DNA from: Aptenodytes patagonicus
Lineage: Eukaryota; Chordata; Aves; Sphenisciformes; Spheniscidae
DNA length: 64,000 nt
Direction of reading: 5' to 3'
Assembly (NCBI RefSeq): GCF_965638725.1
Contig: NW_027472023.1
Coordinates: forward strand, 496,001 to 560,000
The notes below the pieces were generated by a model. It was not told the origin of the DNA, did not search any database, and saw nothing but the letters and a program-made list of their open reading frames with translations. Positions 34,526-44,661 of the stretch are shown here, piece after piece (the stretch's first letter is position 1; the number at the start of each line of letters is the position of its first letter). Made by a program: the position numbers and the translations under genes.

Positions 34526-35466
34526 TTCTCTGCCTTCGAGGTGTGGTACGTCCACGGGCACGTGGAGCGGTACGATTTTCCAACCGAGTGGATCGACGTC
34601 ACCTTTTCCCGAGCGGCTTTTTGGACCAACATCATCGCCGTGGGGGCTGGGGAGCAGCCAATTTCTTCACCAAGGGGTTGGGGTTGGGCCTGGTGGCCCC
34701 GTTCACGGTCTCCATCCCCCTCCTGGTGCTGTTGGGGGTCTTTGCCATGAAAAATTGGGATGAAAACTACGGAAAGAAACGAGCTTTCTCCAAAACCTGC
34801 GGCGACGGTTTGAAGTGCCTCCTCTCCGACCGGCCCGTCCTTCTCCTGGGCACCATCCAGGCTCTGTTTGAAAGCGTCATCTACATCTTCGTCTTCCTCT
34901 GGACCCCCATCTTGGATCCCCAGGGCGCTCCCTTGGGCATCGTCTTCTGTGGCTTCATGGCCGCCAGCACGCTGGGCTCCTCACTCTACCGCCTGACCAT
35001 CTCCAGGAGGTACCACCTCCAGCCCGTCCACCTCCTCTCCCTCGCTGTCCTCCTGGTCTTCTTCTCCCTCTTCATGCTCACCTTCTCCACCAACCCCAGC
35101 CAGGAGAGCCCCGCCGAGTCCTTCCTCGCCTTCCTCCTCATCGAACTCTCCTGCGGGCTTTACTTCCCGGCCATGGGTTTCCTCCGATGGAAAGTGGTGC
35201 CGGAGAGGGATCGCCTGGGGGTGATGAACTGGTTTCGCCTCCCCCTGAACTTACTGGCCTGTCTGGGTTTACTGGTTCTCCACGACAGTGACCGTCAGAT
35301 GGGCACCAGGAGCATGTTCGGTGTCTGCGCAGCCATCGCACTGCTGGCGCTGCTGGCCGTCGGCCGCCTCTTCGCCCTCAGTCGCCACGACGCCTCTGCT
35401 TGCCCGCGCCGCTGGGACAGGACGACGCTGCCGACGCCGTGCCCGAGCTGTGACGGGGTCCCGTGA
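34526..35466 (+). pseudogene. MFSD5: MFSD5 C-terminal two-thirds, N-terminus missing
   Basis: The translation matches MFSD5, a major-facilitator-family transporter linked to molybdate uptake. It runs from ALLFSAFEVWYVHGHVERYDFP through LLLGTIQALFESVIYIFVFLWTP and SSLYRL to FRLPLNLLACLGLLVLHDS and a TGA at 35464. The human protein has about 450 residues and 12 membrane helices. Here about the first 150 residues are missing; upstream is GC-repeat sequence. The frame shifts once near 34653, between IIAVGAG and ANFFTKGLG, where a few bases seem lost. A polyadenylation signal follows. It is either a truncated duplicate or a real gene whose 5' part failed to assemble. In human, MFSD5 is the neighbour of ESPL1, as here. 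Confidence 0.85.
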
Positions 35467-35654
35467 CGGGTGTCACCCCCCCGAGGGACCGCAGAGGGGA
35501 CGTGGGAACACCCTGACCCGCTGCTACGGGGTGAGCTGCCCCCCTGGGTGGCTGGTGACCCCCAAAACATCCTCATCCCCACTGCCTCCGTGGCGGCAGG
35601 GGGGGGCGGAAGCACGCAGGGAGGTGTAGTCCCTCTTTTAAAAAAAGAAAACAA

Positions 35655-35660
35655 AATAAA
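35655..35660 (+). terminator. MFSD5: Polyadenylation signal of MFSD5
   Basis: AATAAA lies about 190 bases after the stop codon, within an A-rich stretch. Confidence 0.65.
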
Positions 35661-35789
35661 AGGTGTTTCTGCAGATCCCTGTCCCCCTCCACACATTTTT
35701 TTGGGGGAACTTGCTCCGGATCTGCCCCCTGCCCGGCATGGGGGTCTGCGTGCGTGCAAGTTTCACGCTGGAACCTCGTTGTCCTGAGC

Positions 35790-36420
35790 AGCGGTGTGCA
35801 GAGCCAGGCTTGCACAATTGTCCCTGGTGCACGGGGGTTTCTGTGCACACCAGGGTTCCTGCTGCACAGTCGTCCCTGGTGCACGGGGGGAGTTTCTGCA
35901 TCGACCGGGGTTTCTGCTGCACCAACACGTGGCCATCCCGCTCTACACAGAGCCGTGTCCCAGCACCTCGCTGCACGCTGATCCGCAGGCACCCCCTTGC
36001 ACACCGTGTGGCACACACCCCCTTGCACACTTCCCTGCACACCAGCGCTGCGTTGGACAGTGATCCCAGCACCTCGCTGTGCACCAGCAGCCTCGTTGCA
36101 CGCCGGTCCCTGCACACCTGGGGCACAGGAGTCCTTGCACACCCACTCCCTGTTGCACAGGCGTTCCTGCACACCCGCTCCCTGTTGCAGAGGCGTTCCT
36201 GCACATCGTAAAGGTGTTGTGCGCTGGTCCCTGCACACCAGCACCCTGTTGCACACTACCTGCGTGCACACCACCAGCCCCCTGTTGCACGGGGGTCCCT
36301 GCACATCCATGCCTGTTACATGGGGGTCCTTGCGTACCTCTGCCGGGTGCACGGGGGCCCTTGCACACCCACACCCATTGCAGGGGGAGGTCCCTGCACA
36401 CCGTTACGGATTTACGCACG
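35790..36420 (+). repeat. TGCAC minisatellite 3' of MFSD5
   Basis: This is a degenerate tandem array with words such as CCCTGTTGCACAGGCGTTCCTGCACACC and CCTTGCACACCCACACCC. Unit length is about 40-50 bp. It is related to the arrays beside both ESPL1 promoters. Confidence 0.8.
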
Positions 36421-36427
36421 TCGGCCA

Positions 36428-37108
36428 CTGTAACAGGGTCCGACCCTGGGGTCCCGCTGGTTAATGTCAGGTCCGAAGCTCGAGCTGGGTGCCTCCGTAG
36501 AGGGACCCCTACCCCAGATTGCGCCCCCCAGTTACACCCATATGTCCCGACCCAACGTCGGGAGAGGTTTCGATATGAGCCCGAGAGAGAGCTTAAGCCA
36601 CAAACGAGGTCAAATGCCGTGTACCCAAGACAGCTTTTTATTATCAAAAGTAGAAGTTAGTAGCGACAGGATAGAATGGAATAAAAAGACAGAAGTTAAG
36701 CAAGCATTAGGGACAGAGTTGCAAGGATAGTCACCACCATGGATCTGCGGCGTCCCACGGGTCCAAGTCTTTTGATGTTTCGGCGGTGGGCGATCGCACC
36801 GGGCTTGTCTTGGCAGTCCCTTTTATCCTCATTCCAGGGCTGCAATTTCCTTGACAACGACACATACCTGCCTATCTCCGCATTCCTGCATATGCGCACA
36901 CGTTTCACGCGACCCCAGGACCCCAGCCCCGCTCTTCACGCGACTGGCGACTGGCGCCTGGCTTGGCAGGATGTCTTCAAATGTTTTACAGTTCAGTCCC
37001 CAACCTGTAGCCATTATCTCTGGGGCCTTGTAGCAGCCAGAGGATTCTTCGCTTAGACAAACAATCTTTGAGACAAATGATTTACAGTTCAGTCTCTCAC
37101 ACCGTACC
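36428..37108 (-). mobile_element. Retroviral LTR fossil, second family
   Basis: A block from TGTAACAGGG to about CTCTCACA differs in composition from its surroundings. On the minus strand it has AATAAAAAG (about 36640) and a GGATAAAAGGG TATA-like box (about 36825), spaced as in an LTR. No internal region is joined to it and the duplication at its ends is not clear. It is probably a solo LTR of an ERV family other than the ERVL-like one. Confidence 0.55.
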
Positions 37109-37211
37109 ACCCGTACCACCCGATCCCCAAGTCCAACCCCTTCATTCTGGGCGGTCGACTCTTGATTTCTTACTGGGTTTCACTTCTTCTGAAGCGAGCT
37201 CGTTCTCTTGG

Positions 37212-38240
37212 GATTGGATCTGTTGGAGCAGGTCCAGAGGAGGCCAGAAAAACAGTCGGAGGGCTGGAACCCCTCTGCTCTGAGGACAGGCTGGGAGAGT
37301 GTCGTGGTTTAACCTCAGTCGGCAACTGAGCACCACGCAGCCGCTCGCTCACTCCCCCCCACCCGGTGGGATGGGGGAGAGAATTGGAAGAGCACAAGTG
37401 AGAAAAAAACTCGTGGGTTGAGATAAAAACAGTTTAATAATTGAAATAATATGATAATAATAATAATAATAATATGATAATAATAATAATACACAAAGCA
37501 AGTGATGCACAGTGCAATTGCTCACCACCCGCCAACCGATGCCCAGCCAGTCCCCGAGCAGCGGCCCCCCCCCGGCCAGCTTTCCCCAGTTTATGTACTG
37601 AGCATGACGTCCCATGGTATGGAATGTCCCTTTGGCCAGTTTGGCTGTGCCCCCTCCCAGCTTCTTGTGCACCTCCAGCCTTCTCAGTCGGTAGAGCATG
37701 GGAAGCTGAAAAGTCCTTGGCTCGTGTAAGCATTACCTAGCAACAACTAAAACATCGGTGCCTTATCAACTTTGTTCTCATCCTAAATCCAAAACACTGT
37801 ACCAGCTACTAGGAAGGAAATTAACTCTATCCCTGCCAAAACCAGGACAGAGAGTTGGGGCTGTTCAGCCTGGAGAAGAGAAGGCTCCAGGGAGACCTTC
37901 CTGCAGCCTTCCAGTACTTAAAGGGGGCTACAGGAAAGATGGGGACAGACTTTTTAGCAGGGCCTGCAGCGATAGGACCAGGGGGAATGGCTTTAAACTA
38001 AAAGAGGGGAGATTCAGACTAGATTTAAGCAGGAATTTTTTACGCTGAAGGTGGTGAGACACTGGCACAGGTCGCCCAGAGAGGTGGTGGATGCCCCATC
38101 CCTGGAAACATTCCAGGTCAGGTTGGACGGGGCTCTGAGCAACCTGCTCCAGTTGAAGATGTCCCTGCCCAGGGCAGGGGGGTTGGACTAGATGAGCTTT
38201 AGAGGTCCCTTCCAACCCAAACCGTTCTGTGATTCTATCA
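37212..38240 (+). mobile_element. CR1 LINE 3' part, split by a solo LTR
   Basis: CR1 sequence at 37212-37299 (GGAGCAGGTCCAGAGGAGGCC) continues after the LTR at 37850-38240 and ends at GTGATTCTATCAATTG. The two halves join at GAGAG, which is the target duplication of the LTR. The copy is 5'-truncated and dead. Confidence 0.9.
37300..37849 (-). mobile_element. Solo ERVL-like LTR inside CR1
   Basis: This is the same LTR family as 3500-4044: it runs TGTCGTGGTTT to CCAGGACA, with an ATAATAATAAT tract at 37450-37490. It is flanked by GAGAG (37295-37299 and 37850-37854). It is about 550 bp with no internal region. Its similarity to the 3500-4044 copy is high by eye, so both are from the same burst. 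Confidence 0.92.
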
Positions 38241-38459
38241 ATTGCTTCCTTGGTCCTTCTCTTCTTCGTTCCGCTCCCATCTGCTGGATTCAGCGAGTTC
38301 TGTGTTTGCAGCGTTACTTTTATCAGCAAGTGCAGGCTCGGTCAGCTCCTGCGGCCTGAGGCTCCAGCTCCCTCAGCTGCTGGCACTGAGCTGCTCCTGC
38401 GAAACGAGACTCTTCAGAGAGAAGAACGCAGTTAATCAGACTTCTTCTGTAACACCACC
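38241..38459. other. Short unassigned stretch
   Basis: No repeat or exon could be proven. A Leu/Arg-rich reading on the plus strand exists but has no splice support. Confidence 0.3.
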
Positions 38460-38895
38460 AGTCCCCATTGCAGGGGGGGTCCTTGCACACCCGCACTCGT
38501 TGCATGGGGGGTCCCTGCACACCAGTCCCTGGTGCACAGCGGTTCTTGCACACCCGCACCTGTTGCAGGGGGGTCCCCGCACACCGTGGGAGCCACGTGG
38601 GAACCGGAGGCAGCCTTGAGGCCGCTCAGCGGCAGCCATAACACCCCGGCGGTATCAGACACCGGCTGTTTTGCTCCCAAACCCAAGGCTGCTGCCAAGA
38701 AAAATAACTCTGTCCTGGCCCGAGCGGTACAGCGGGGGCTGCACAACCACCCCCATCGCATGAGGGTCCTGCACAGCCACCACCATTGCATGGAGGTCCT
38801 TGCACACCAACACCCCATTGCATGGGGGTGCTTGCACACCAACACCCCATTGCACGAGGGTCCCTGCACACCATCCCCTGTTGCACGGACGGCCA
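38460..38895 (+). repeat. TGCAC minisatellite next to second ESPL1 promoter
   Basis: Units such as CCTTGCACACCNACACCCCATTGCATGGGGGT are the reverse complement of the array at 31565-32030. The array ends at the ESPL1 promoter block at 38896, as in the minus-strand locus. It is broken at 38590-38735 by other sequence. Confidence 0.85.
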
Positions 38896-39033
38896 CCCCC
38901 ATCGCAGGAGGCACCGTGCGCATGCGCACCCCCGGGGCGGGGACTACAACTCCCGGCCTGCCCCACGCGGGCGGCCCGGTGGAGCCGCGCACGGCTGCGG
39001 AGGATATTTGAACGGGGCGTGCGGCAGGGCCCA
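38896..39033 (+). promoter_or_regulatory. ESPL1: ESPL1 promoter and exon 1 block (plus copy)
   Basis: This is homologous to the reverse complement of 31420-31560. It contains GCATGCGCA, ACTACAACTCCCGGCCTGCC (38943-38962), which closely fits the ZNF143/Staf site, and a CHR element TTTGAA (39007-39012) in CpG-rich sequence. Here the promoter is followed within 50 bases by an internal ESPL1 exon, so the first coding exons are missing. Confidence 0.7.
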
Positions 39034-39082
39034 CACCGGGATGGGGGGATGCACCGGGATGGGCTCTGTGCTCTCCCCGCAG

Positions 39083-41425
39083 CTGCACAAATGCTTCAGG
39101 CTGCAGGTGGAAAGCCACCGCAAGCTGGGGCAGCTGGAGAGAGCCCCGGCATGTGTGGTGCAGTGGCTGGCCGCGCTGCGGGGCCGGATCAGGGAGCTGC
39201 TGGCAGAGCCCGTCTCCCTCTGCGTCAGAGTCAAAACGGATGCTGCGAAACAGGGGGCCGAGGAGTTACGGTTACAGTAAGACCTGGAAGGCTGCCCGGT
39301 GCATGGAGGGTGGATGTCTTGAGAGCTGCGGTTCCCAAGCTGATAAAATGAATCATAGAATCGTAGAATCGTTAAGGTTGGAAAAGACCTCTAAGATCAT
39401 CAAGTCCAACCATCGACCCAACACCCCCATGCCCACTAAACCATGTCCCTCAGCGCCTCATCTACACGTCTTTTAAATACTTCCAGGGATGGTGACTCCA
39501 CCACTTCCCTGGGCAGCCTGTTCCAATGTTTCACCACTCTTTCAGTAAAGACATTTTTCCTCACGTCCAATCTAAACCTCCCCTGGCACAACTTGAGGCC
39601 GTTTCCTCTCGTCCTATCACTTGTTCCTTGGGAGAAGAGACCGACCCCCCCTCGCTACAACCTCCTTTCAGGTGGTTGTAGAGAGCGATGAGGTCTCCCC
39701 TCAGCCTCCTCTTCTCCAGGCTAAACAGCCCCAGCTCCCTCAGCCGCTCCTCATCAGACTTGTTCTCCAGACCCCTCACCAGCCTCGTTGCCCTTCTCTG
39801 GACACGCTCCAGCACCTCAACGTCCTTCTTGTAGTGAGGGGCCCAAAACTGAACACAGTATTCGAGGTGTGGCCTCACCAGTGCCGAGTACAGGGGCACC
39901 ATCACTTCCCTAATGAGGACATTTCTCCCTGTGAGGTGTGCCCGGCTCCACTGTGCTCTGTGCAGAGCCCCCTCCCCCCCCGTTACAGCTCCCGTTTCCC
40001 CCAGGACCCTGAAGGAAGGCTTGGAGGGGCACAGCCTGGACGCGGAGACCTTGGTGACCGTCCTTTTTGCGGAGCTGAAGGCCTACAAGACCGTCCGAGC
40101 CGACACGGGGCAGGAACACTACAACGTCCTCCGCGACCTGCTGGAGATCTGCTCGGAGGAGAGCGGCCGCCTGCATGAGCAAGCTATCAGCTTGACAGAG
40201 CTGGCCCAGGTCTTGTGCTACCACAGCTACGCCCAGCAGACGGACTGGTGGGTGGACGCTGGGATCACCTCCCTGTGTCCCTGAAGGTCCCCAAGGAGCA
40301 TTTGAGGGTCCTCAGGGGCAGTTTTAAGGATCTGGAGTGTTATTGCTCTGGCTGTTTGCTCTATTTGGGGTCCTGTGGTGTGTCTGTCCTTCCCCTTAAG
40401 ATGCTCCAGGGGTTTTGAGGGCAGAAGGCTGTTTCTAATCCCTGTCTCTGGCAGCTCCTCCCTGGACTCGGTCCAGGAAGCCTTGCGGCTGCTGGAGTTG
40501 GTGCCCAGGAGTGTCCAGAACCGGGACCGGCTCCTTGATGACCAGGCGCAGGCTCTGCTTTGGCTCTACATCTGCACCCTGGAGTCCAAGCTGGAGAAGG
40601 TGGGTGGGGGCAGTGGAGGGTGGCTGTGGGATGCCAAAATGGGTCCCAGTGTGGAAACGCCATGGGGCTCCATGCACGTGTTGGGTGCTCTCCTCAGCCT
40701 TGCTGGCAAGGCTCAGCTCTGCACTGGGGCGACCAAAAGCCACCCAGACCCCGCTGGAAACCCCGTGGTGTCTCTTAATGTGCGTCGCCGCTGCCTTCTC
40801 CCCGGCTGCAGAGCATAGAAAGGGTCCAGAGAGCCAAAGCTCAGGGGCTGAAGAACTTGAACGACTTTGAGCCCAACGACCTCAACTACGAAGGCAGGCT
40901 GCTGGAGGACAGGTTCCTGTACGACGGCATCTCCTTCAACCTGGCGACAGAGACCAGTGAGGACGCTGGCAGGTTTGGGCCCTTTGCAAAGAGGCTCTCC
41001 GGGAGCGCCTGGTTTCAGGTCAGGGTGTCTCAGACCCGTGGTGTGCCCTCAGCTCTGTCCAAAAGCCTGGATGATGCCTTCGCCCTGTGGAAGCAGCTCC
41101 TGGCGACGCTGGGCGTCCCGGCCGTGCGCAGCCCCGAGCAGACTGTAGCCTCCCTGCAGCTCCTGGTAGCTCTGTACAAGCTGACGGCCAAGGTAACGCT
41201 GGCAGGGAGGTGGCCGGTGGGACAGCAGCCTCCCCAGGCCAGCAGACGTGCTGCAGGAGGAGCTGCAGACAGGGTTGACCTTCCTAGCGTCCTGCAGACC
41301 CCACCTGCCCAGCCTGGAGGTCTCCAGGGCCAGCCTGCTGCTCGCCAAAGCCATGGCTGCCATTTTCCGCCTGGCCTCCAAGCACGGTGACTCCCTGGAT
41401 GGCGTCTTTGACAGCTCCTGGACCT
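39083..41425 (+). pseudogene. ESPL1: ESPL1 middle exons, shortened gene copy
   Basis: In-frame exons are 39083-39276 (CFRLQVESHRKLGQLE, SLCVRVKTDAAKQGAEEL), 40005-40247 ([29 protein letters not shown]), 40455-40599 ([20 protein letters not shown]), 40812-40972 ([19 protein letters not shown]) and about 41047-41192 ([26 protein letters not shown]). Donor and acceptor phases agree for the first four joins. They match human separase at about residues 500-790. A last piece, about 41250-41425 ([29 protein letters not shown]), matches a region several hundred residues later, so many exons are deleted. The protease domain is absent. The copy ends at 41430 in an inverted N-terminal exon. The exons kept are clean. 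Confidence 0.85.
39352..39915 (-). mobile_element. CR1 LINE in ESPL1 intron
   Basis: This starts at the CR1 3' end (ATCATAGAATCGTAGAATCG read in reverse) and holds the 3' end of ORF2 (minus-strand [19 protein letters not shown]). It is 5'-truncated at about 39915 and lies between two ESPL1 exons. Confidence 0.9.
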
Positions 41426-41429
41426 GTCA

Positions 41430-41812
41430 GCTACCCTCCTCCTGCGGCCAGTCAGGCTCGGCCAGGACGTCCGCCCCTCTCCAGAGCACGCTGAAGCTGC
41501 TGTAGGCAATGTCCATGAAGTCCTTGGAGGGCGCCCGGCCGGGGCGGTAAGTCAGCAGCCGGGCATGGAGGAGGTCGGCCACCCTCCAGCAGGCATCGCC
41601 ACTTCCCCGGCCGGCCGCGTTCCTCCACCGGTGGTAGAGGATCTTCTCCAGGTAGAGGGGAACAGGCTGCGACACAGCAGTCAGGTAGCCCTGGCACGCC
41701 TCCTCGGCCACGGCCACCAGGCTGGTGGCATGTGCCGGGCAGCCCCCGGGCTCGGCCACCTGCTCGACACAAATCTGCAGGACTCTGTCGCAGACCTGGC
41801 TTTTCCGCAGCC
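41430..41812 (-). pseudogene. ESPL1: Inverted scrap of ESPL1 N-terminal exon
   Basis: The minus strand encodes HATSLVAVAEEACQGYLT, LYLEKILYHRWRNAAGRG and YSSFSVLWRGADVLAEPD, nearly the same as 30334-30715 of the minus-strand ESPL1 piece. It begins abruptly at 41430 inside a codon run and ends at 41812. So 383 bp of one exon was copied and joined head to head with the plus-strand ESPL1 exons. Confidence 0.88.
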
Positions 41813-42039
41813 GGGGCGCTTGGTCGGCGGAGTGAGGAAGGGCAGGCGGGGCCGGGGGGCCACCACCTCTGCCTGGTCTGTGGCCCCCGGCAGTGAGAAG
41901 AAAAGGAGTAAAAAAGGGTAATTAAAGAAAAGAGACAGAGAGAAAGAAAATAAATACACAAACAGCTAAATAAATGCTAATGAAAACGAGCCAGGGCGTG
42001 GGGGGGGCTGGCGGGCTTGAGGACATGAATTGATTGCTC

Positions 42040-43210
42040 CCTGTTAGTCATCGCTAATTGATAATGAGCTCTAGACTGGGAACAAAGATGTCTTAGCGAA
42101 TGTGTGCATATTCGATGATTAATTAATAATTAATTATTAATCGGTAATAACTATACCAGTAAATACCTGTGGTGGTGAATAAAAATAGTAATCACATGAT
42201 AATTAATTTGTTGGATAACAATAACATTAATAAAGAGTATTGCAAAATACTAATAAATAAAATAGTTGAACTTTATCAATTGATAATTAATATTATTAAT
42301 AGTAATTAAGTATTGATGATTAACTGATACTAATTCGAGTAATAAAAACTATTGATCGATTCGATAATTTTTTATTTGTTTCTTTATTGTACACTGATAG
42401 ACAATAAACAGTGTTGATCAATAGCAATGAATAATTAATAAGAAATCAAATTATTAATAATTAATGGTCGGTTTATTAATTGTTTATTAATTTATTTATC
42501 CTATGCCCATAGATTTAGAGCACGCATCCAGACAATGAATAATAACCATACTGATAATCAATAAAGCAAGCATTGATAAATATTAAACAGTAATTAATTA
42601 ATAACCTAATAAATAACAAATAATTAACAACTTATTAATGTTTATTAATAATTTACTAGTGATACTCTTAACGTATTATTATTTATTTACTCTTCAGGCT
42701 ATTAGTTAGTTAATTAATATTATTTAATGAATTATAATAAAGAGTATCACTGGATCTTGATAAATAAATCGGTAATAAGCCATAAATTATACAAATGAAC
42801 ATTATTTTGTTAATTATAAATTAACTTAATGATAATGAATTACTTATTAAACTAATGATAAAAAATAATAACAAAATAGGGCTGATTATTAAAATTATTA
42901 AGTTATTAATCTAATAAATACTTACATATAAATACTTATTACTCTAATATAAATAATTGATTAATGGTAAACTAAATGAAGATCAATTAGTGATTTATTT
43001 ATTAATTTTTATTCATAATTTATTACCGAGGTATTAAATGATTGTCATTAATTAATTTTGAAATATTAATAATTTATAATTAAATTAATAATGCTCGTGA
43101 TTTCTTTATCAATTTTCCATTAATTTATTTAGGGTATGCAAAGAGCTAACCGATGATAAATAAATAAGAAGAAAATAGGGTCGATTAATAGCTAGTAATA
43201 AATTATTATT
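42040..43210. repeat. AT-rich island (TTAATAATTA-type low complexity)
   Basis: About 1.2 kb consists almost only of A and T in TAAT, ATTA and AATAAT words, with very few C or G. The borders with GC-rich DNA are sharp. There is no coding signal. Its right border coincides with the 3' end of a CR1 at 43215. Similar but short stretches occur at 560-640 and 53225-53270. Confidence 0.9.
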
Positions 43211-43214
43211 CTAA

Positions 43215-44027
43215 TGCATAGACTCACAGAACAATTTGGGTTGGAAGGGACCTCTCAAGGTCATCTAGTCCAACCCCCCTGCCCTGGGCAGGGACATCTT
43301 CAACTGGAGCAGGTTGCTCAGAGCCCCGTCCAGCCTGACCTGGAATGGTTCCAGGGATGGGGCAGCCACCCCCTCTCTGGGCGACCTGGGCCAGTGTCTC
43401 ACCACCCTCAGCGTAAAACATTTCTTCCTTAAATCTAGTCTAAATCTCCCCTCTTTTAGTGTAAAACCATTACCCCTGCTCCTATCGCTGCAGGCCCTGA
43501 TAAAAGGTCTGTCCCCATCTTTCTTATCAGCCCCCTTTATATATTGAACGGCTGCAAGAAGGTCTCCCTGCAGCCTTCTCCTCTCCAGGCTGAACAACCC
43601 CAACTCTCTCAGCCTTTCTCCATAGCAGAGGGGTTCCATCCCCCTGATCATTTTCGTGGCCCTCCTCTGGACCCGCTCCAACAGGTCCGTGTCTTTCCTG
43701 TGCTGAGGACCCCAGAGCTGGACGCAGTGCTCCAGGGGGGGTCTCCCCAGAGCAGAGCAGAGGGGCAGAATCCCCTCCCTCGCCCTGCTGGCCTCGCTGC
43801 TGGTGATGCAGCCCAGGATACGATTGGCCTTCTGGGCTGCGAGCGCACGTTGCCAGCTCATGTCCAGCTTTTCGTCCACCAGCACCCCCAAGTCCTTCTC
43901 GGCAGGGCTGCTCTCCATCCCTTCATCCCCCAGCCTGTATCGATACCGGGGGTTGCCCCGACCCAGGTGCAGGACCTTGCACTTGGCCTTGTTACACCTC
44001 ATGAGGTTCACACGGGCCCGCTTCTGG
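43215..44027 (-). mobile_element. CR1 LINE, cut by a junction to DCTN2 intron sequence
   Basis: The CR1 3' end starts at about 43215 and continues through ORF2 (minus-strand [38 protein letters not shown]). It matches 48420-49220 closely. It stops at 44027 inside ORF2, where G-rich DCTN2 intron 1 sequence begins. Confidence 0.9.
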
Positions 44028-44660
44028 ACCGGGCCGGGGGAGATCGGGGGGGGGGGAGGGCCTGGGGGTCTGAGGGCATCCAGGGGGTCTGCAGGAACTG
44101 GGGGGGTCTGGGGGAACTGTGGGAATTGGTGGGGACTGAGGGGATCGGAGGGGTTTGGGGGGTCTGAGGGGATCGGGGGGCTCTGGGTCAGTAAACGGGG
44201 CATTTGGGGAGGTTGGGGGTGTCAGGGGAATGGAAGGTGTTAGAGGGGGCACCTGGGGGGGGGGATCAGAGGCATTTGGGGTGTCCGGGGGGATCTGAGG
44301 AAGCTGGGGCTGTAAGTGGGGTGTTTGGGGAGCTGGGGGGTACTGGGGACTGTCTGGGGGGGGGGGGACAGGCACCTCTGGGGGGTTTGGGAGTACCCAG
44401 GGTATTTGGGGTGGTTGTAGGGACATTTGGAGGTGTTGGGGGCACTAAGTGGGGTGTTTGGGGACATCAGGGGTGTCCAGAAGGGATGTGGAGTCTTTGG
44501 GGAGATGGGGGGTGTGGGGGGGGGCAGGCAGCTGCTGCGGGTGTCTGTGGGCTGAGGTGGTGTCTGATGCTGTTTGGGGCAGTTGTGGGATATTCGATCA
44601 TAAACGGATGATGAATAGCCGAGGAGAGCTGGGGTTTCACCGGAGCCCGTTTGTGCCCCA
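44028..44660 (+). other. DCTN2: DCTN2 intron 1, G-rich repeats
   Basis: GGGGTCTGAGGGGATCGG-like units are the reverse complement of the C-rich sequence at 55565-56060 and resemble 3150-3480 and 4050-4600. In all four places this sequence lies beside DCTN2 exon 1 or exon 2, so it marks intron 1 of this gene. Confidence 0.75.
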
Positions 44661-44661
44661 G

